DNA of 64,000 nucleotides from Coriobacteriia bacterium (GTDB lineage: Bacteria > Actinomycetota > Coriobacteriia > Coriobacteriales > Eggerthellaceae). Position 1 is the first letter of the stretch, and the number at the start of each line of letters is the position of its first letter. The notes beneath the pieces are model-generated. The model saw nothing but the letters and a program-made list of their open reading frames with translations. It did no database searches and was not told the DNA's origin. Location: positions 1-64,000 of the forward strand of contig JAUNIP010000005.1 in assembly GCA_030523425.1 (NCBI GenBank), written 5' to 3'. Of this stretch, positions 43,681 through 53,482 are shown one piece after another. The position numbers were made by a program, and so were the translations under genes.

Positions 43681-46104
43681 CTACTTGCGGAAAATCACCT
43701 TGCGCCAGCCGGTTAGATAGTGGCCGTTGGCTATGTCTAGCAGGCCGTCTATGACGGTGGTGTCAAACGAGCAGAACATCTTCATGCAGCTGAGCGAACA
43801 GTCCACGGAAGCCGAAAGCATCATGGCGAATTCCGGATTGCTTTCGTCTACGTTGCCAGGAAAGCCCTTTTTGGTGTAGCGGTGCACTATGCGATACACA
43901 ATGCGCATCACCCACGACGTTTGCATCATTTCCAGCACGGTTTCGTTGTGCGTGTACGTGCCGCGGCGGAAGATTTCCACGGGGATTTCGCGGCCGTACA
44001 GCGCGCGAAAGTCCTGCTGGGTGGGCTTGCCGGAGGGAGCGCCGTACCAGACGGCTGGCGGGGCGGGCATAGGCGCACCTTCCAGCGTGACGCTTTCGCG
44101 CAGGCGGATGTCTTCGCAGCTGGCGCCCACTTCCAAGGCGTACGCGCCGCCGGGCACCACCCAGACGTCCTGCCACACGGCGAATGCTTGGCGGTCTAGT
44201 GTGAACTCCACAGTGGTGCTTTCGCCCGGCTGCAGGCGCACCTTCGCGAAGGCTTGCAGTTCGCGCGCGGGGCGATAGACGGGCGCCGGGGCCGGGGCGC
44301 CAGCCGGGGCCGGGTCCACGCCTTGCCCCTGGTAGGCAACGTATAACTGCACGGCTTCGGCGCCCGCCACGGCGCCGGTGTTGGTGATGCGCGCCGTTAC
44401 GCGGTAGCCTTCCCCATCCGGCTGCACCTGCAGCGCGTCGTAAGCGAAGGTGGTGTAGCTAAGGCCGTGTCCGAAGGGAAAGCGCACCGGCACGCCGGCT
44501 TTTTGGAAGTAACGATACCCCACGTAGACGCCTTCACGGTATTCGGGGCTGCGCACCGGGGCGCTGAAGCATTCGGTGTTGGGGCAGTCTTCGTAGCGCA
44601 GCGGCCACGTTTCCGCCAGCTTGCCGCTGGGGTTAGCGCGCCCGAACAAGATGTCCGCTATGGCTTGGCCGCCCGCTTCGCCGGAAAGTCCGGCGTACAG
44701 GATGGATTTCACGCGCGGCGCCCAAGGGGTTTCCACCGCGCTGCCGCACATAAGCACCACTGCTACCTGCGGGTTTACGGCCGCTGCGGCCTCTATCATG
44801 TCCAGATGGCCCTGAGGCATGCGCATGTGCGTGCGGTCAAGGCCTTCCGATTCGAAGTTCTGCGTCAGCCCGGCGAACACCACCACCGCGCGCGCCTGAG
44901 CCGCCGCTGCGCGCACTTCTTCCAGCTGGGCGGCCGTTGCGTTGCCGAATTCATTGCAGCCCTGCACGTAAGCCACGCCCGGGCAGGCATCAAACGCGCT
45001 GGTCAGCTTCCAAGGATTGATGTGGCTGCTGCCCACGCCCTGGTAGCGCGGGTTGCGGGCCATGTCGCCCACGAACAGCACGCCTTCCGGAGCTTCGGGC
45101 GCCAAGGGCAGCAGCGCGTCGTCGTTTTTCAGCAGCACCACGCTTTCGCGCGCCACTTCGCAAGCCAGTTCGTAGTTTGCCTGCATAAGGGGCTGATTTT
45201 CGGCCGCCGTGCGTCGCTTGCTTTCGTCGGTGTACACCAGCCGCAGAATGCGCCGCAAGCTGGTGTTGATGTCTTCTTCGCTCAGCGTGCTTTCGTGCAC
45301 CGCCTGGATGCATTCACGTTCCATGTAGTTAGCACCGCCCGGCATGGCCAAGTCGCAGCCCGCAGGGTAAGACTTGCGCCGGTCGTACATGCCGCCCCAG
45401 TCGCACATCACCGTGCCGTCAAAGCCCCATTCGTTGCGCAAAACGTCTGTCAGCAGCCACTTGTTGTCAGAAGCATGCACGCCGTTCACTTTGTTGTAGG
45501 AGCTCATCACGCACTGGGGGTGGCCTTCGCACACGGCAATCTCAAACGTGCGCAAGTACAGTTCGCGCAGCGTGCGGTCGTCCGCCATGCTGTTGCCGCT
45601 GTAGCGCTTGTATTCTTGGTTGTTCAGGGCAAAGTGCTTCAGCGTAGCCGCCGTGCCCGTGCTTTCCACGCCGCGGATGTGCGCCGCGGCCATCTTCCCC
45701 GAAAGCAGGGGGTCTTCGGAAAAGTATTCAAAGTTGCGCCCGCACAGGGGGTTGCGCTTGATGTTGGCGCCCGGCCCTAACACGATGCGGATGCCGTTGT
45801 CCTTCGCTTCTGCGCCCAGCGCACGCCCCATGCGCTCTAGCAGTTGATCGTCAAAGCTGCAGGCGGAAAGGGCCGCTGTGGGGAAGCACGTGGCAACTGC
45901 CGAGTCATTGATACCCAAGTTGTCATACTCTTCGTTTTGAATGCGCAGGCCATGGGGGCCGTCGCTCATCATCATGGCGGGAATGCCCAGTTCCGTGAAG
46001 GTGTTTGTGCGCCAAAAGTCCTTCCCGCTGCTCAGCCAGATCTTTTTATCCAACGAAAGGTTGTCTATCAGGTAATCAATGTGCTCTTCCAGCTTTTCGT
46101 CCAT
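43681..46104 (-). CDS. Glycoside hydrolase family 3 beta-glucosidase-like enzyme
   Basis: 807 residues from ATG 46104 with AGGAGGGGAG upstream. The (beta/alpha)8 domain has 'DGPHGLRIQ', 'LGPGANIKRNPLCGRNFEYFSEDP' and 'KHFALNNQEYKRYSGNS', and the nucleophile Asp235 is in 'GTVMCDWGGMYDRR'. The alpha/beta sandwich domain follows ('VLLKNDDALLPL', 'EGLDRTHMRMPQGH'). An FN3-like domain comes next ('YGLSYTTFAYDALQV'-like 'GHGLSYTTFAYDAL'). About 80 further residues after it are not part of the core family and end 'LTGWRKVIFRK'. There is no signal peptide, so the substrate is taken up before cleavage. Confidence 0.9.
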   Translation of the reverse strand: MDEKLEEHIDYLIDNLSLDKKIWLSSGKDFWRTNTFTELGIPAMMMSDGPHGLRIQNEEYDNLGINDSAVATCFPTAALSACSFDDQLLERMGRALGAEAKDNGIRIVLGPGANIKRNPLCGRNFEYFSEDPLLSGKMAAAHIRGVESTGTAATLKHFALNNQEYKRYSGNSMADDRTLRELYLRTFEIAVCEGHPQCVMSSYNKVNGVHASDNKWLLTDVLRNEWGFDGTVMCDWGGMYDRRKSYPAGCDLAMPGGANYMERECIQAVHESTLSEEDINTSLRRILRLVYTDESKRRTAAENQPLMQANYELACEVARESVVLLKNDDALLPLAPEAPEGVLFVGDMARNPRYQGVGSSHINPWKLTSAFDACPGVAYVQGCNEFGNATAAQLEEVRAAAAQARAVVVFAGLTQNFESEGLDRTHMRMPQGHLDMIEAAAAVNPQVAVVLMCGSAVETPWAPRVKSILYAGLSGEAGGQAIADILFGRANPSGKLAETWPLRYEDCPNTECFSAPVRSPEYREGVYVGYRYFQKAGVPVRFPFGHGLSYTTFAYDALQVQPDGEGYRVTARITNTGAVAGAEAVQLYVAYQGQGVDPAPAGAPAPAPVYRPARELQAFAKVRLQPGESTTVEFTLDRQAFAVWQDVWVVPGGAYALEVGASCEDIRLRESVTLEGAPMPAPPAVWYGAPSGKPTQQDFRALYGREIPVEIFRRGTYTHNETVLEMMQTSWVMRIVYRIVHRYTKKGFPGNVDESNPEFAMMLSASVDCSLSCMKMFCSFDTTVIDGLLDIANGHYLTGWRKVIFRK

Positions 46105-46236
46105 GCGCTCCCCTCCTGCAAGTGTTTTGCCCCGCATTGTAACGCAGGCGCCTGGCAATGAGCGGCAGAAGGAATAAGGAGGATCCCAACCCCTTTGCGC
46201 AACCCGCAAGCCCTGCCAACTGATGCCCGGGTATGC

Positions 46237-46524
46237 AAAAAGCCAGCTGTGAACGAATTGGTGGTGCACAAAAAACGCAAAAAGCTAGTCGTGAACGAAT
46301 TGCCACCCAGAGGGCAGGACGCGGGGACGAAAAATGCTGGCTATGCACGAACAAACGCCCTTTTGCCGCTCTTGGAGGAGCAACCCACCAGACTAATTCG
46401 TTCATAATTAGCTTTTTACGTTTTTCGAATCGGCCAATTCGTTCACAGCTGGCTTTTTACAGCCTGGATTACACCCGCAATACCATGCTCCGCGCGTTTG
46501 TTCGTTCATAGCCAGCGTTTTGCG
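46237..46524. repeat. Cluster of six related elements forming three nested inverted-repeat pairs
   Basis: Elements A (46237-46261), B (46279-46304) and C (46330-46358) are in plus orientation; B' (46392-46420), A' (46434-46458) and C' (46494-46524) are inverted. All share AAAA, GC, six variable bases, TG, one base, ACGAA. A and A' are perfect 25-bp inverses. C and C' share GCTGGCTATG and ACGAACAAACGC. B and B' are looser. No protein-coding pattern is present. Confidence 0.8.
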
Positions 46525-46586
46525 TTGCCCCCTTTATGTGCATGCCGTGGAAACAGGCTGTGCGCTCCCCCATTATTGACAGATTG

Positions 46587-46620
46587 TTTAAAATTAGTCT
46601 TGAAAGATACCTATTTTGAA
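46587..46620. promoter_or_regulatory. Imperfect palindrome before the MarR operon
   Basis: TTTAAAATTAG and CTATTTTGAA form arms around about 13 bases, within 15-45 bp of the first start codon. AT-rich palindromes of this size are common MarR operators, and a MarR gene is second in the operon, so autoregulation is possible. Confidence 0.3.
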
Positions 46621-46633
46621 TACGGAGCACGCC

Positions 46634-47050
46634 ATGAGGAACTTCTTCGAACGCCTTGGCTGGAAGGTGTCGCAGGCCATGCAGGGCTGCAACGGCAGCG
46701 ACCAGTTGTGCATGACCTGCATAATCGCATGCATCGTCTTAATCGTTATCAACTTCTTTGTGGGCAGTTTTATTATCACCCTGCTCACCTTTGCGCTGCT
46801 TATCTACGCCACGTTCAGACAGTTCTCCAAAAACATCTACAAGCGCCAAGCTGAAAACGCCCGCTTCATGGAGCTTACCGAAAAGCCGCGGCGCTTTTTC
46901 CAGCTAACCTACAAGCGCATCAAAAACCGCAAGACCACAGCGTATTTCACCTGCGAAGACTGCGGTGCCGTGTACAGTTTGCCGAAAGGCAAGGGCAAGC
47001 TGAAGGCATCGTGCCCGAAGTGCCACAAGCAAACCATCCGCAACACCTAA
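46634..47050 (+). CDS. Hypothetical membrane protein with C-terminal zinc ribbon
   Basis: 138 residues from ATG 46634 (GGAG upstream). Two membrane helices fall close together ('MTCIIACIVLIVINFFVGSF', 'IITLLTFALLIYATF'), followed by a basic stretch. The tail has 'TCEDCGAVYSLPKGKGKLKASCPKCHKQTI', two CxxC pairs that should bind zinc. Family not recognised. It ends 8 bp before the MarR gene and likely heads this run of genes. Confidence 0.75.
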   Translation: MRNFFERLGWKVSQAMQGCNGSDQLCMTCIIACIVLIVINFFVGSFIITLLTFALLIYATFRQFSKNIYKRQAENARFMELTEKPRRFFQLTYKRIKNRKTTAYFTCEDCGAVYSLPKGKGKLKASCPKCHKQTIRNT

Positions 47051-47058
47051 GGGTGACC

Positions 47059-47583
47059 ATGAGCACAGAACTGTCCTCCTTCCTGCAAAAAGATTCGCTG
47101 CTGCTGTATCGGCAGTTGGCCGCCATCGTCCATGGCACGGCGGCTCCTTCGTGCAAGCAACATGCCCTTACTGCCCACCAGTTGTTCATTTTGATCGAAC
47201 TGAAAGTCAACCCCGGGCAAACGGTCATGCAGCTGTGCGAAAACACGGGGGTACAGCACACCAACTTTGCCCTGACCTGCAAAAAAATGGAAGCTCGCAA
47301 CTTGATTGTGAAGGAGCGCAGCACCCAAGACAGGCGCTCGTTCACGCTGCGCCTAACCGATGAAGGGTCGGCGCTGGTGGATTGCATCAACCAGGAAATC
47401 AAAGACCGGATAGAACCCATTTTGCAGCAGGTGCCCCAGCAGCTTGTGGACGAAACGCACACCGGCGTTGCGGCCTTAGCGCAGTTGCTGGAATATTTTC
47501 CGGACGCCGCCAAGAAGCCCCGCGCCGGCAGCGGCATCCCTTCGCGCCGCGCTCGCGCGCGCCAACTGGAGCAGGGGGCCTGA
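47059..47583 (+). CDS. MarR-family transcriptional regulator
   Basis: 174 residues from ATG 47059. The winged helix spans about residues 35-105 ('LTAHQLFILIELKVNPGQTVMQLCENTGVQHTNFALTCKKMEARNLI' region, then the wing 'STQDRRSFTLRLTDEG'). It may control its own operon with the DUF5685, J-protein and Hsp70 genes. Its ligand is unknown. Confidence 0.85.
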   Translation: MSTELSSFLQKDSLLLYRQLAAIVHGTAAPSCKQHALTAHQLFILIELKVNPGQTVMQLCENTGVQHTNFALTCKKMEARNLIVKERSTQDRRSFTLRLTDEGSALVDCINQEIKDRIEPILQQVPQQLVDETHTGVAALAQLLEYFPDAAKKPRAGSGIPSRRARARQLEQGA

Positions 47584-47584
47584 C

Positions 47585-48409
47585 GTGTTTGGCTACTTAA
47601 CTGCCGACATGGGCGCCCTGCCCGCTGAAGAACAAGACCGCTACAAGCAGGTATATTGCGGGCTGTGCCACACCATGGGGCAGCAGCTTGGCCAACGCAC
47701 GCGCTTAACGCTCAGCCACGACCTGACCTTCATTGCCCTGCTGCTGATGTCTTTGTACGAACCGCAAGAAACACTGAGCACCAGCGGCTGCCCGGTGCAT
47801 CCGCTGGAAAGGCGCACGTGGACCACCAATGCTTACGTGGAATATGCCGCGGACATGAACGTGGCGCTTATGTACCACAAATGCCTGGACGACTGGAATG
47901 ATGACCACAGCCACACCAAGCATACCGTCGCCAAGCTGCTAGAAAAGGCCTACCTGCAGGCGCAAACCCGCTGGCCACGTCAATGCTCCGCGCTAGAACA
48001 AGGGCTGGCGCGCATCAGCGAAATAGAGTGCACGCCCCAGGCCAGCCCCGACGAAGCCGGCAACGTCTTCGGCCTGATCATGGGCGAACTGGTGGTGGTA
48101 CACGAAGACCAGTGGGCCGAAACCTTGCGTGCCTTCGGGCGGCACCTGGGGCGCTTCGTGTACCAGATGGACGCCGCGTGCGACTTGGAAGACGACCTGA
48201 AAAGCGGCTCGTACAACCCCTTCGCGCACCGCAACTTAGAGCCCGAAGACATCCATTCGCTGCTGTTGGGCTACATGGGCGCCGCCGTCAACCACTTCGA
48301 ACGGCTGCCTTTGGTGCAAGACATCCACCTGTTGAGAAGCGTGTTGTACGCGGGCTGCTGGCACCGGTACAACAAGCTCAACGAAACGAAATCTGGAGAA
48401 GCTGCATGA
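47585..48409 (+). CDS. DUF5685 family protein
   Basis: 274 residues from GTG 47585, one base after the MarR stop. It begins 'MFGYLTADMGALPAEEQDRYKQVYCGLCHTMG', the hallmark start of this family, with 'YCGLCH' offering metal ligands. It is otherwise helical with 'YHKCLDDWNDD' and 'DAACDLEDDLKSGSYNPF', where paired acidic residues resemble those of isoprenoid-type helical enzymes. The function is not known. Its stop overlaps the J-protein start (ATGA), so it is tied to a chaperone pair. Confidence 0.75.
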   Translation: MFGYLTADMGALPAEEQDRYKQVYCGLCHTMGQQLGQRTRLTLSHDLTFIALLLMSLYEPQETLSTSGCPVHPLERRTWTTNAYVEYAADMNVALMYHKCLDDWNDDHSHTKHTVAKLLEKAYLQAQTRWPRQCSALEQGLARISEIECTPQASPDEAGNVFGLIMGELVVVHEDQWAETLRAFGRHLGRFVYQMDAACDLEDDLKSGSYNPFAHRNLEPEDIHSLLLGYMGAAVNHFERLPLVQDIHLLRSVLYAGCWHRYNKLNETKSGEAA

Positions 48410-49218
48410 GCATGAACCCCTACAGCGTGTTAGGCGTGCCCGATGGGGCCAGCATGGACGAGGTGAAGAAGGCCTATCGCAAGAAGGCCCGCGAAAACCA
48501 CCCCGACCTGAACCCCAACGACCCGCAGGCCGCCGAACGCATGAACCAGATAAACGAAGCGTACGACCGCATAACCAACCCGGCAAAGTACGCCCGCGAA
48601 GCGGCGCGCAGCGGCAGCAGCCAAGGCAGCCCCTATGGCGGCTCCGAGTCCTACGGCGGCTCCACGGGCGGCTCCTACGGCAGCGGCGGCAGCAGCTCCG
48701 GCCAAGGCGGCTACACCCACACCGGCGGCAGCAGCCAATACGGTTGGACCACCACCACGTTCACCTGGGAAGACCTGTTCGGCGACTGGGCCAACATGGG
48801 CGCCACCGACCCGCGCAGCATCCATCCGGAAGCCAACGCGGCCGACAGCGCCGAAGTGCGCGCCGCCATCGACCACATCAACAGCGGCAACTACACCCAG
48901 GCCGCGCGCATCATGGCCAACATCCCCAGCACCGGACGCAACGCCCGCTGGTATTACTTGGCGGCCTTGGCCAACTACGGCGCAGGCAACACCAGCTTGG
49001 GCTACGAGCAAATCCGCAAAGCGGTGCAGATGGACCCCGACAATTCCAGCTACAAGCGGGCCATGAATTCCTTCCAGCAGCCCGGGCGCACCTACACCCA
49101 GCAGGCCGAAACGCGCGGCTTCAACACCGGCAGCCAAGTATGTTTGGACAGCTGCTGTTGCTGCATGGCGCTAAGCCTGTGCTGTCCGTACTCGCTGCCG
49201 CTGGTCTGCTGTCTCTAA
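48406..49218 (+). CDS. J-domain protein with cysteine-rich tail
   Basis: 270 residues. A J-domain at 4-60 contains the essential HPD at 32-34 ('ENHPDLN'). A Gly/Ser/Tyr/Gln-rich low-complexity region follows (about 68-120). A TPR-like helical repeat then comes ('INSGNYTQAARIMANIP', 'LAALANYGAGNTSLGYEQIRKAVQMDP'). The end is a cysteine cluster, 'CLDSCCCCMALSLCCPYS' and 'VCCL'. There is no DnaJ zinc finger. The HPD motif should stimulate the Hsp70 encoded next. The Cys tail could bind metal, be lipidated or touch the membrane. Confidence 0.88.
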   Translation: MSMNPYSVLGVPDGASMDEVKKAYRKKARENHPDLNPNDPQAAERMNQINEAYDRITNPAKYAREAARSGSSQGSPYGGSESYGGSTGGSYGSGGSSSGQGGYTHTGGSSQYGWTTTTFTWEDLFGDWANMGATDPRSIHPEANAADSAEVRAAIDHINSGNYTQAARIMANIPSTGRNARWYYLAALANYGAGNTSLGYEQIRKAVQMDPDNSSYKRAMNSFQQPGRTYTQQAETRGFNTGSQVCLDSCCCCMALSLCCPYSLPLVCCL

Positions 49219-49254
49219 CTACAGGTATCACCCCCCAACGCGAAAGGCAAGAAC

Positions 49255-51045
49255 ATGGGAGCAACCATAGGAATCGACTTAGGAACCACCAACAGCTGCG
49301 CGGCCGTGGTAGAAGGCGACCGCCCCGGCATCATTACGTCGGCGGAAGGCGAACGCACCACCCCCAGTGTGGTGGCTTTCACCAAAGACGGGCAGCGCCT
49401 GGTGGGCACCCCCGCCGTGCGCCAGACGGCCATGAACCCCAACCGCACCTTCACTTCCGTGAAGCGCCACATGGGAAGCAAGTGGCGCGCCAGCGTGGAC
49501 GGGAAAGACTTCACCCCACAACAAATCAGCGCCATGATTCTGCGCAAGCTGCGCACCGACGCGGAAAGCTACCTGGGGCAGCCCGTAACCGACGCCGTGA
49601 TCACCGTGCCGGCGTACTTCAACGACATGCAGCGCCAGGCAACCAAAGACGCGGGCAAGATTGCGGGCTTAAACGTGCTGCGCATCATCAACGAACCCAC
49701 CAGCGCCGCTTTGGCGTATGGCTTAGACAACGGTGACCCGCAAAAGGTTATGGTGTATGACCTGGGCGGCGGCACCTTTGACGTGTCCATCATCGAAATC
49801 GGTTTCGGCGTCATAGAAGTGCTGGCCACCGCCGGCGACAACCACTTAGGCGGCGACGACTTCGACGATCGCCTGACCGACCACCTGATAGGCGAATTCA
49901 AACGCACCACGGGCACCGACATATCCCGCGACCCCATGGCCACCCAACGCGTGCGCGAAGCCGCCGTTGCAGCGAAGAAAGACCTCTCCGCCATGACGTC
50001 CACGCAGGTGAACCTGCCCTTCCTGGCGCAAGGCACGTCCGGCCCGCAGCATCTGGAATGCACCGTCACCCGCGCGCAGTTCGACCAAATGACGAAAGAT
50101 CTGGTAGAGCGCACCACGGGCCCGGTCATGCAAGCGCTCAATGACGCCGGCATTGCCGCAAGCGAACTGGGGCAGGTGCTGCTGGTGGGTGGATCCACCC
50201 GCATCCCGGCGGTGCAGCAGCACGTGCGGGAACTTACCGGCAAGCAGCCTTCCAGCTCCATCAACCCCGACGAATGCGTGGCCCAAGGCGCCGCCATCCA
50301 GGGCAACACGCTTTCCAATGCCGCGAAAGGCGGCGCCTTGGCCACCCGCGGGCAGGAAATTCTGCTGCTAGACGTCACGCCCCTTTCGCTGTCCATCGAA
50401 ACCGTGGGCGGTGTGGCCACACGCATCGTGGAGCGCAACACCACCTTGCCGGCAAACTATTCGCAGGTGTTCACCACCGCCGCGGCGTTCCAAAGCAGCG
50501 TGGAAATCCACGTGCTGCAGGGCGAACGCCCCATGGCGGCGGACAACAAGACCATCGGCAAGTTCCGCCTGAAGGGCATCAAGCGTGCCGCAGCGGGCGT
50601 CCCGAAGATCGAAGTCACGTTCGACATAGACACCAACGGCATCCTGACCGTTTCCGCGAAAGACCTTGACACCGGCAAGGAACAGTCCATCACCATCACC
50701 GACGACGACCGCATGACCGACGCCGAGATACAGGCCGCCATTCGCGATGCGGAACAATACGCCGCCGAAGACGCCGCGCGCGTGGGCACCATGGAGCTGC
50801 AACACGAAGCGCAGCGCCTTATCAACGTGGCCAACGAAGCGTTGGCCAAGGCGGGCAAGCAGCTGGAAAAGGACGAAAAGAGGCAGATCAAGGCCGACAT
50901 TTCCGACCTAAGCCGCACGCTTTCCCGCAAGCCCAAGAAGGGCGAGTCGGTTGACGCGAACGCCATTCGCACGCAGATGGACCGCCTGGAACAGTCAAGC
51001 GCCCGTGCCCGCAGCCTGATGGACGGCCCCCAAGAAGGAGAATAG
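49255..51045 (+). CDS. Hsp70-family chaperone (DnaK-like)
   Basis: 596 residues. The ATPase domain starts '[20 protein letters not shown]' and has '[13 protein letters not shown]' and '[13 protein letters not shown]'. The substrate domain has '[14 protein letters not shown]' and '[19 protein letters not shown]'. The C-terminus is a short lid. It is shorter than housekeeping DnaK (about 620-640) and comes with its own J-protein, without grpE or hrcA, so it is probably a specialised second Hsp70. Confidence 0.92.
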   Translation: MGATIGIDLGTTNSCAAVVEGDRPGIITSAEGERTTPSVVAFTKDGQRLVGTPAVRQTAMNPNRTFTSVKRHMGSKWRASVDGKDFTPQQISAMILRKLRTDAESYLGQPVTDAVITVPAYFNDMQRQATKDAGKIAGLNVLRIINEPTSAALAYGLDNGDPQKVMVYDLGGGTFDVSIIEIGFGVIEVLATAGDNHLGGDDFDDRLTDHLIGEFKRTTGTDISRDPMATQRVREAAVAAKKDLSAMTSTQVNLPFLAQGTSGPQHLECTVTRAQFDQMTKDLVERTTGPVMQALNDAGIAASELGQVLLVGGSTRIPAVQQHVRELTGKQPSSSINPDECVAQGAAIQGNTLSNAAKGGALATRGQEILLLDVTPLSLSIETVGGVATRIVERNTTLPANYSQVFTTAAAFQSSVEIHVLQGERPMAADNKTIGKFRLKGIKRAAAGVPKIEVTFDIDTNGILTVSAKDLDTGKEQSITITDDDRMTDAEIQAAIRDAEQYAAEDAARVGTMELQHEAQRLINVANEALAKAGKQLEKDEKRQIKADISDLSRTLSRKPKKGESVDANAIRTQMDRLEQSSARARSLMDGPQEGE

Positions 51046-51047
51046 CC

Positions 51048-51662
51048 ATGGCGAGGCCCCGCAGCAACGCACTAGATGCCCCGTTGGAAGACCGCATAGA
51101 AGAAGCGTTCTGGGAGCTGGTGCAAGAAAACGCCCCGGAACGCATTTCCATTGTGGCGCTGTCCAAGCAGGCCCACTGCAACCGCGGTACGTTCTACTAC
51201 TACTTCACCGACATCTACGATTTGTTGGACCGGCTGATTGAAAAGAACCTGCCCCGCACCATCTCCCGCCACGTGTTGTCGTACATGGCCGGCAAGGAAA
51301 GCGCCGACGACTTGGAAGTGGCCGTGCGCGAAGAAAACGACCACATAGAAAAGCTGGGCATCCTGCTGACGCGCAGCGAATCGAACTACTGCGCCGAAAA
51401 GCTGAAGGCCACGCTGATAGACGTGTGGTGCCTGGGCACCGGCACCCGCCTTGAAGACATGAACCAAAACGATTACCTGCTGTTTGAGTTCATGGCCAGC
51501 GGCGTGTTGGGCATGTTGGCCTACACCACCAAAAACGGCAGCTACCTAAACGCGAAGGACATCATTATGGCCTTGGCACCCGAAATCCCACAGGCCATCA
51601 TAGCCCGCGTCAAGCGCCGCCAACAGGAAAAACAGGCGGCGAAGAAAGCAACCGCATGCTAA
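51048..51662 (+). CDS. TetR-family transcriptional regulator
   Basis: 204 residues, starting 2 bp after the Hsp70 stop. The DNA-binding region is '[45 protein letters not shown]'-like (about 20-62), typical of TetR proteins. The C-terminus is basic. Coupled to the chaperone operon, it may respond to the same stress; inference. It overlaps the nfo start. Confidence 0.85.
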   Translation: MARPRSNALDAPLEDRIEEAFWELVQENAPERISIVALSKQAHCNRGTFYYYFTDIYDLLDRLIEKNLPRTISRHVLSYMAGKESADDLEVAVREENDHIEKLGILLTRSESNYCAEKLKATLIDVWCLGTGTRLEDMNQNDYLLFEFMASGVLGMLAYTTKNGSYLNAKDIIMALAPEIPQAIIARVKRRQQEKQAAKKATAC

Positions 51663-52495
51663 CCATAGGATGCCATCTTTCCTGCGCCAAAGGGTATGCT
51701 CACATGGCGCAGGAAGCGCTTTCGCTGGGCGCAAACACGTTCCAGTTCTTCACGCGCAACCCGCGCGGGTGCAAAGCGAAGCCGCTTGACCCCGCAGACG
51801 TGGCGGCTTTCCACGCGCTGTGCGCCGAAAGCGGCATCACACGCGTTTTGGCCCACGCGCCCTACACGCTAAACGCCGCCGCGGCCGACGCCCACGTGCA
51901 GGAATTCGCCCTGCAGGTGTTCGCCGACGACCTGGTGCGCATGGAAAACACCCCCAACCAGCTGTACAACTTCCACCCCGGCAGCCACGTGAAGCAAGGC
52001 GTTGACGTTGGGGTTGAAAAGGTGGCCGCGGTGCTGAACCAAGTGCTGCAGCCCCAGCAGACCACCATGGTGCTGCTGGAAACCATGGCCGGCAAGGGCA
52101 CCGAACTAGGCCGCACGTTCCAGGAACTGCAGGAAATCCTGCGCCGTGTGAACCTGCCCGAAAAGGTGGGCGTGTGCCTGGACACCTGCCACGTGTGGGA
52201 CGCCGGATATGACATTGTCGGGAACCTGGAAGGCGTGCTGGAAGAGTTTGACCAAGTCATAGGCCTGGAAAAGCTGCGGGCCATCCATCTGAATGACAGC
52301 AAGAACCCCTGCGGTGCCCACAAGGACCGCCACGAGCGCATAGGCGAAGGCCACATAGGCTTTGAAGCCTTCGCGCGCATAGTCACACACCCGCAGCTTG
52401 CGCATCTGCCCTTCTACCTGGAAACCCCGCAGGATTCCCTGGAAGGCTACGCGGCCGAAATAGCCCGCCTGCGGGCGGCGGCTGGACGCAAGTAG
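51656..52495 (+). CDS. nfo: Deoxyribonuclease IV (AP endonuclease Nfo)
   Basis: 279 residues. Zinc ligands are visible in 'LYNFHPGSH', '[14 protein letters not shown]', '[16 protein letters not shown]', '[10 protein letters not shown]', '[16 protein letters not shown]' and 'YLETPQDS'. It cuts DNA 5' to abasic sites in base-excision repair. The ATG overlaps the end of the TetR gene by seven bases, so it is coupled to that run. Confidence 0.95.
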   Translation: MLTIGCHLSCAKGYAHMAQEALSLGANTFQFFTRNPRGCKAKPLDPADVAAFHALCAESGITRVLAHAPYTLNAAAADAHVQEFALQVFADDLVRMENTPNQLYNFHPGSHVKQGVDVGVEKVAAVLNQVLQPQQTTMVLLETMAGKGTELGRTFQELQEILRRVNLPEKVGVCLDTCHVWDAGYDIVGNLEGVLEEFDQVIGLEKLRAIHLNDSKNPCGAHKDRHERIGEGHIGFEAFARIVTHPQLAHLPFYLETPQDSLEGYAAEIARLRAAAGRK

Positions 52496-52522
52496 CCTGC
52501 GGGCCCAGTCGGGCTGCGGGTC

Positions 52523-53413
52523 CTAAAACTTCGCGTGATGGATGAATTCCCGCATTCTGCGGGCGGCGGCGGGACGCAGCTTGGGGATAACGTGGTCCAT
52601 CAGCTGCAGTGCGTTTTCCTTGTCCTTGGGAAGCTTCGCATCAAAGCGCACCACGTCGGTGTCGTGCGAGCAGTTCACGTAGGTTTCGCAGTCCAGATTG
52701 GCCACGAAGGTGCGAATCTCGTTGGCCATTTCCAGCTCTTCGGGCGGCGTCCACAGGCCGTCTTCAATGTCTTGCCGCAAGGGCCACGTGGCCGTGGGGG
52801 TTATGGTCACAATCAAAATGTAGTCCGGCGCCGCTTCGCTGAACACCTTGCCGCTGGCGATGGCGTTCTCTTCGCAGTTGCCCGCGCCCGCCATGCCTGT
52901 TAGATAGAAGAAGCAGAACTTGATGCCGTGGGCGTGCATGCGTTTTCCCTGCTCAATAATGTCTGCCGCCGTGTGGCCCTTCTCCATGAAGGCCAGCGCG
53001 GGGTCATAGCCGCTTTCGGCACCGATGGTTATCATGTTCACGCCGTAGTCAGCCAGCTGCTGCAGCTCTTCATTGGTGCGGCGCGCAATATCGGCAATGC
53101 GGCAAAAGCCGCCGAATTCCTTCACTTCGGGAATGCGGCGCTTCACTTCGTCTAGCAGGGGCAACAGCTTGCTATTGGGCAGCGCATAGGGGTTTCCGCC
53201 CGTCAGATAGATGCGGCGCCTTTCGGTGGCAATGCTGGTAGCGGCAATTTCGTCCACGTCTTCCATGATTTCGTCCCACGGGGACATGTGGAAGGTGACA
53301 TCCCGGAAGATGTCGCAGAAATGACACTTGTTGTGCGTACAGCCTTCCACAATTTGCAGCATGGGGCTGTACACATCGAACGGCGGGCGATGCTGTGGCT
53401 TGGAAATGTGCAT
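52523..53413 (-). CDS. Radical SAM protein
   Basis: 296 residues from ATG 53413. The 4Fe-4S/AdoMet motif is 'EGCTHNKCHFCDIF' with Cys25, Cys30 and Cys33. This is C-x4-C-x2-C spacing rather than the common C-x3-C-x2-C. 'YLTGGNPYAL' and 'ITIGAESGYDPALAFM' are the AdoMet-binding strands. No extra C-terminal Fe-S domain is seen. The reaction is unknown; relatives are annotated only as radical SAM. A Nudix-like gene precedes it on the same strand. Confidence 0.85.
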   Translation of the reverse strand: MHISKPQHRPPFDVYSPMLQIVEGCTHNKCHFCDIFRDVTFHMSPWDEIMEDVDEIAATSIATERRRIYLTGGNPYALPNSKLLPLLDEVKRRIPEVKEFGGFCRIADIARRTNEELQQLADYGVNMITIGAESGYDPALAFMEKGHTAADIIEQGKRMHAHGIKFCFFYLTGMAGAGNCEENAIASGKVFSEAAPDYILIVTITPTATWPLRQDIEDGLWTPPEELEMANEIRTFVANLDCETYVNCSHDTDVVRFDAKLPKDKENALQLMDHVIPKLRPAAARRMREFIHHAKF

Positions 53414-53482
53414 GTCAGCTCTCCCTTCGGGCTTATGCTGGCCGCCCCGCAGCACGTGCAGCTGCAGGGCGGCCGGGTAACA

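Larger units (their letters stand above)
46105..46633. other. Intergenic region between GH3 gene and the MarR operon
   Basis: 529 bp, richer in A and T than its surroundings, with no supported gene. It is dominated by the nested inverted-repeat cluster at 46237-46524 and, near its right edge, an imperfect palindrome before the small membrane protein gene. TTGACA at 46576-46581 lacks a matching -10 at normal spacing. Confidence 0.6.

Noticed and set aside
42284-43720. Plus-strand open frame covering tRNA-Leu and the ilvE antisense
   Set aside because: It contains a tRNA and a terminator, and is the shadow of ilvE.
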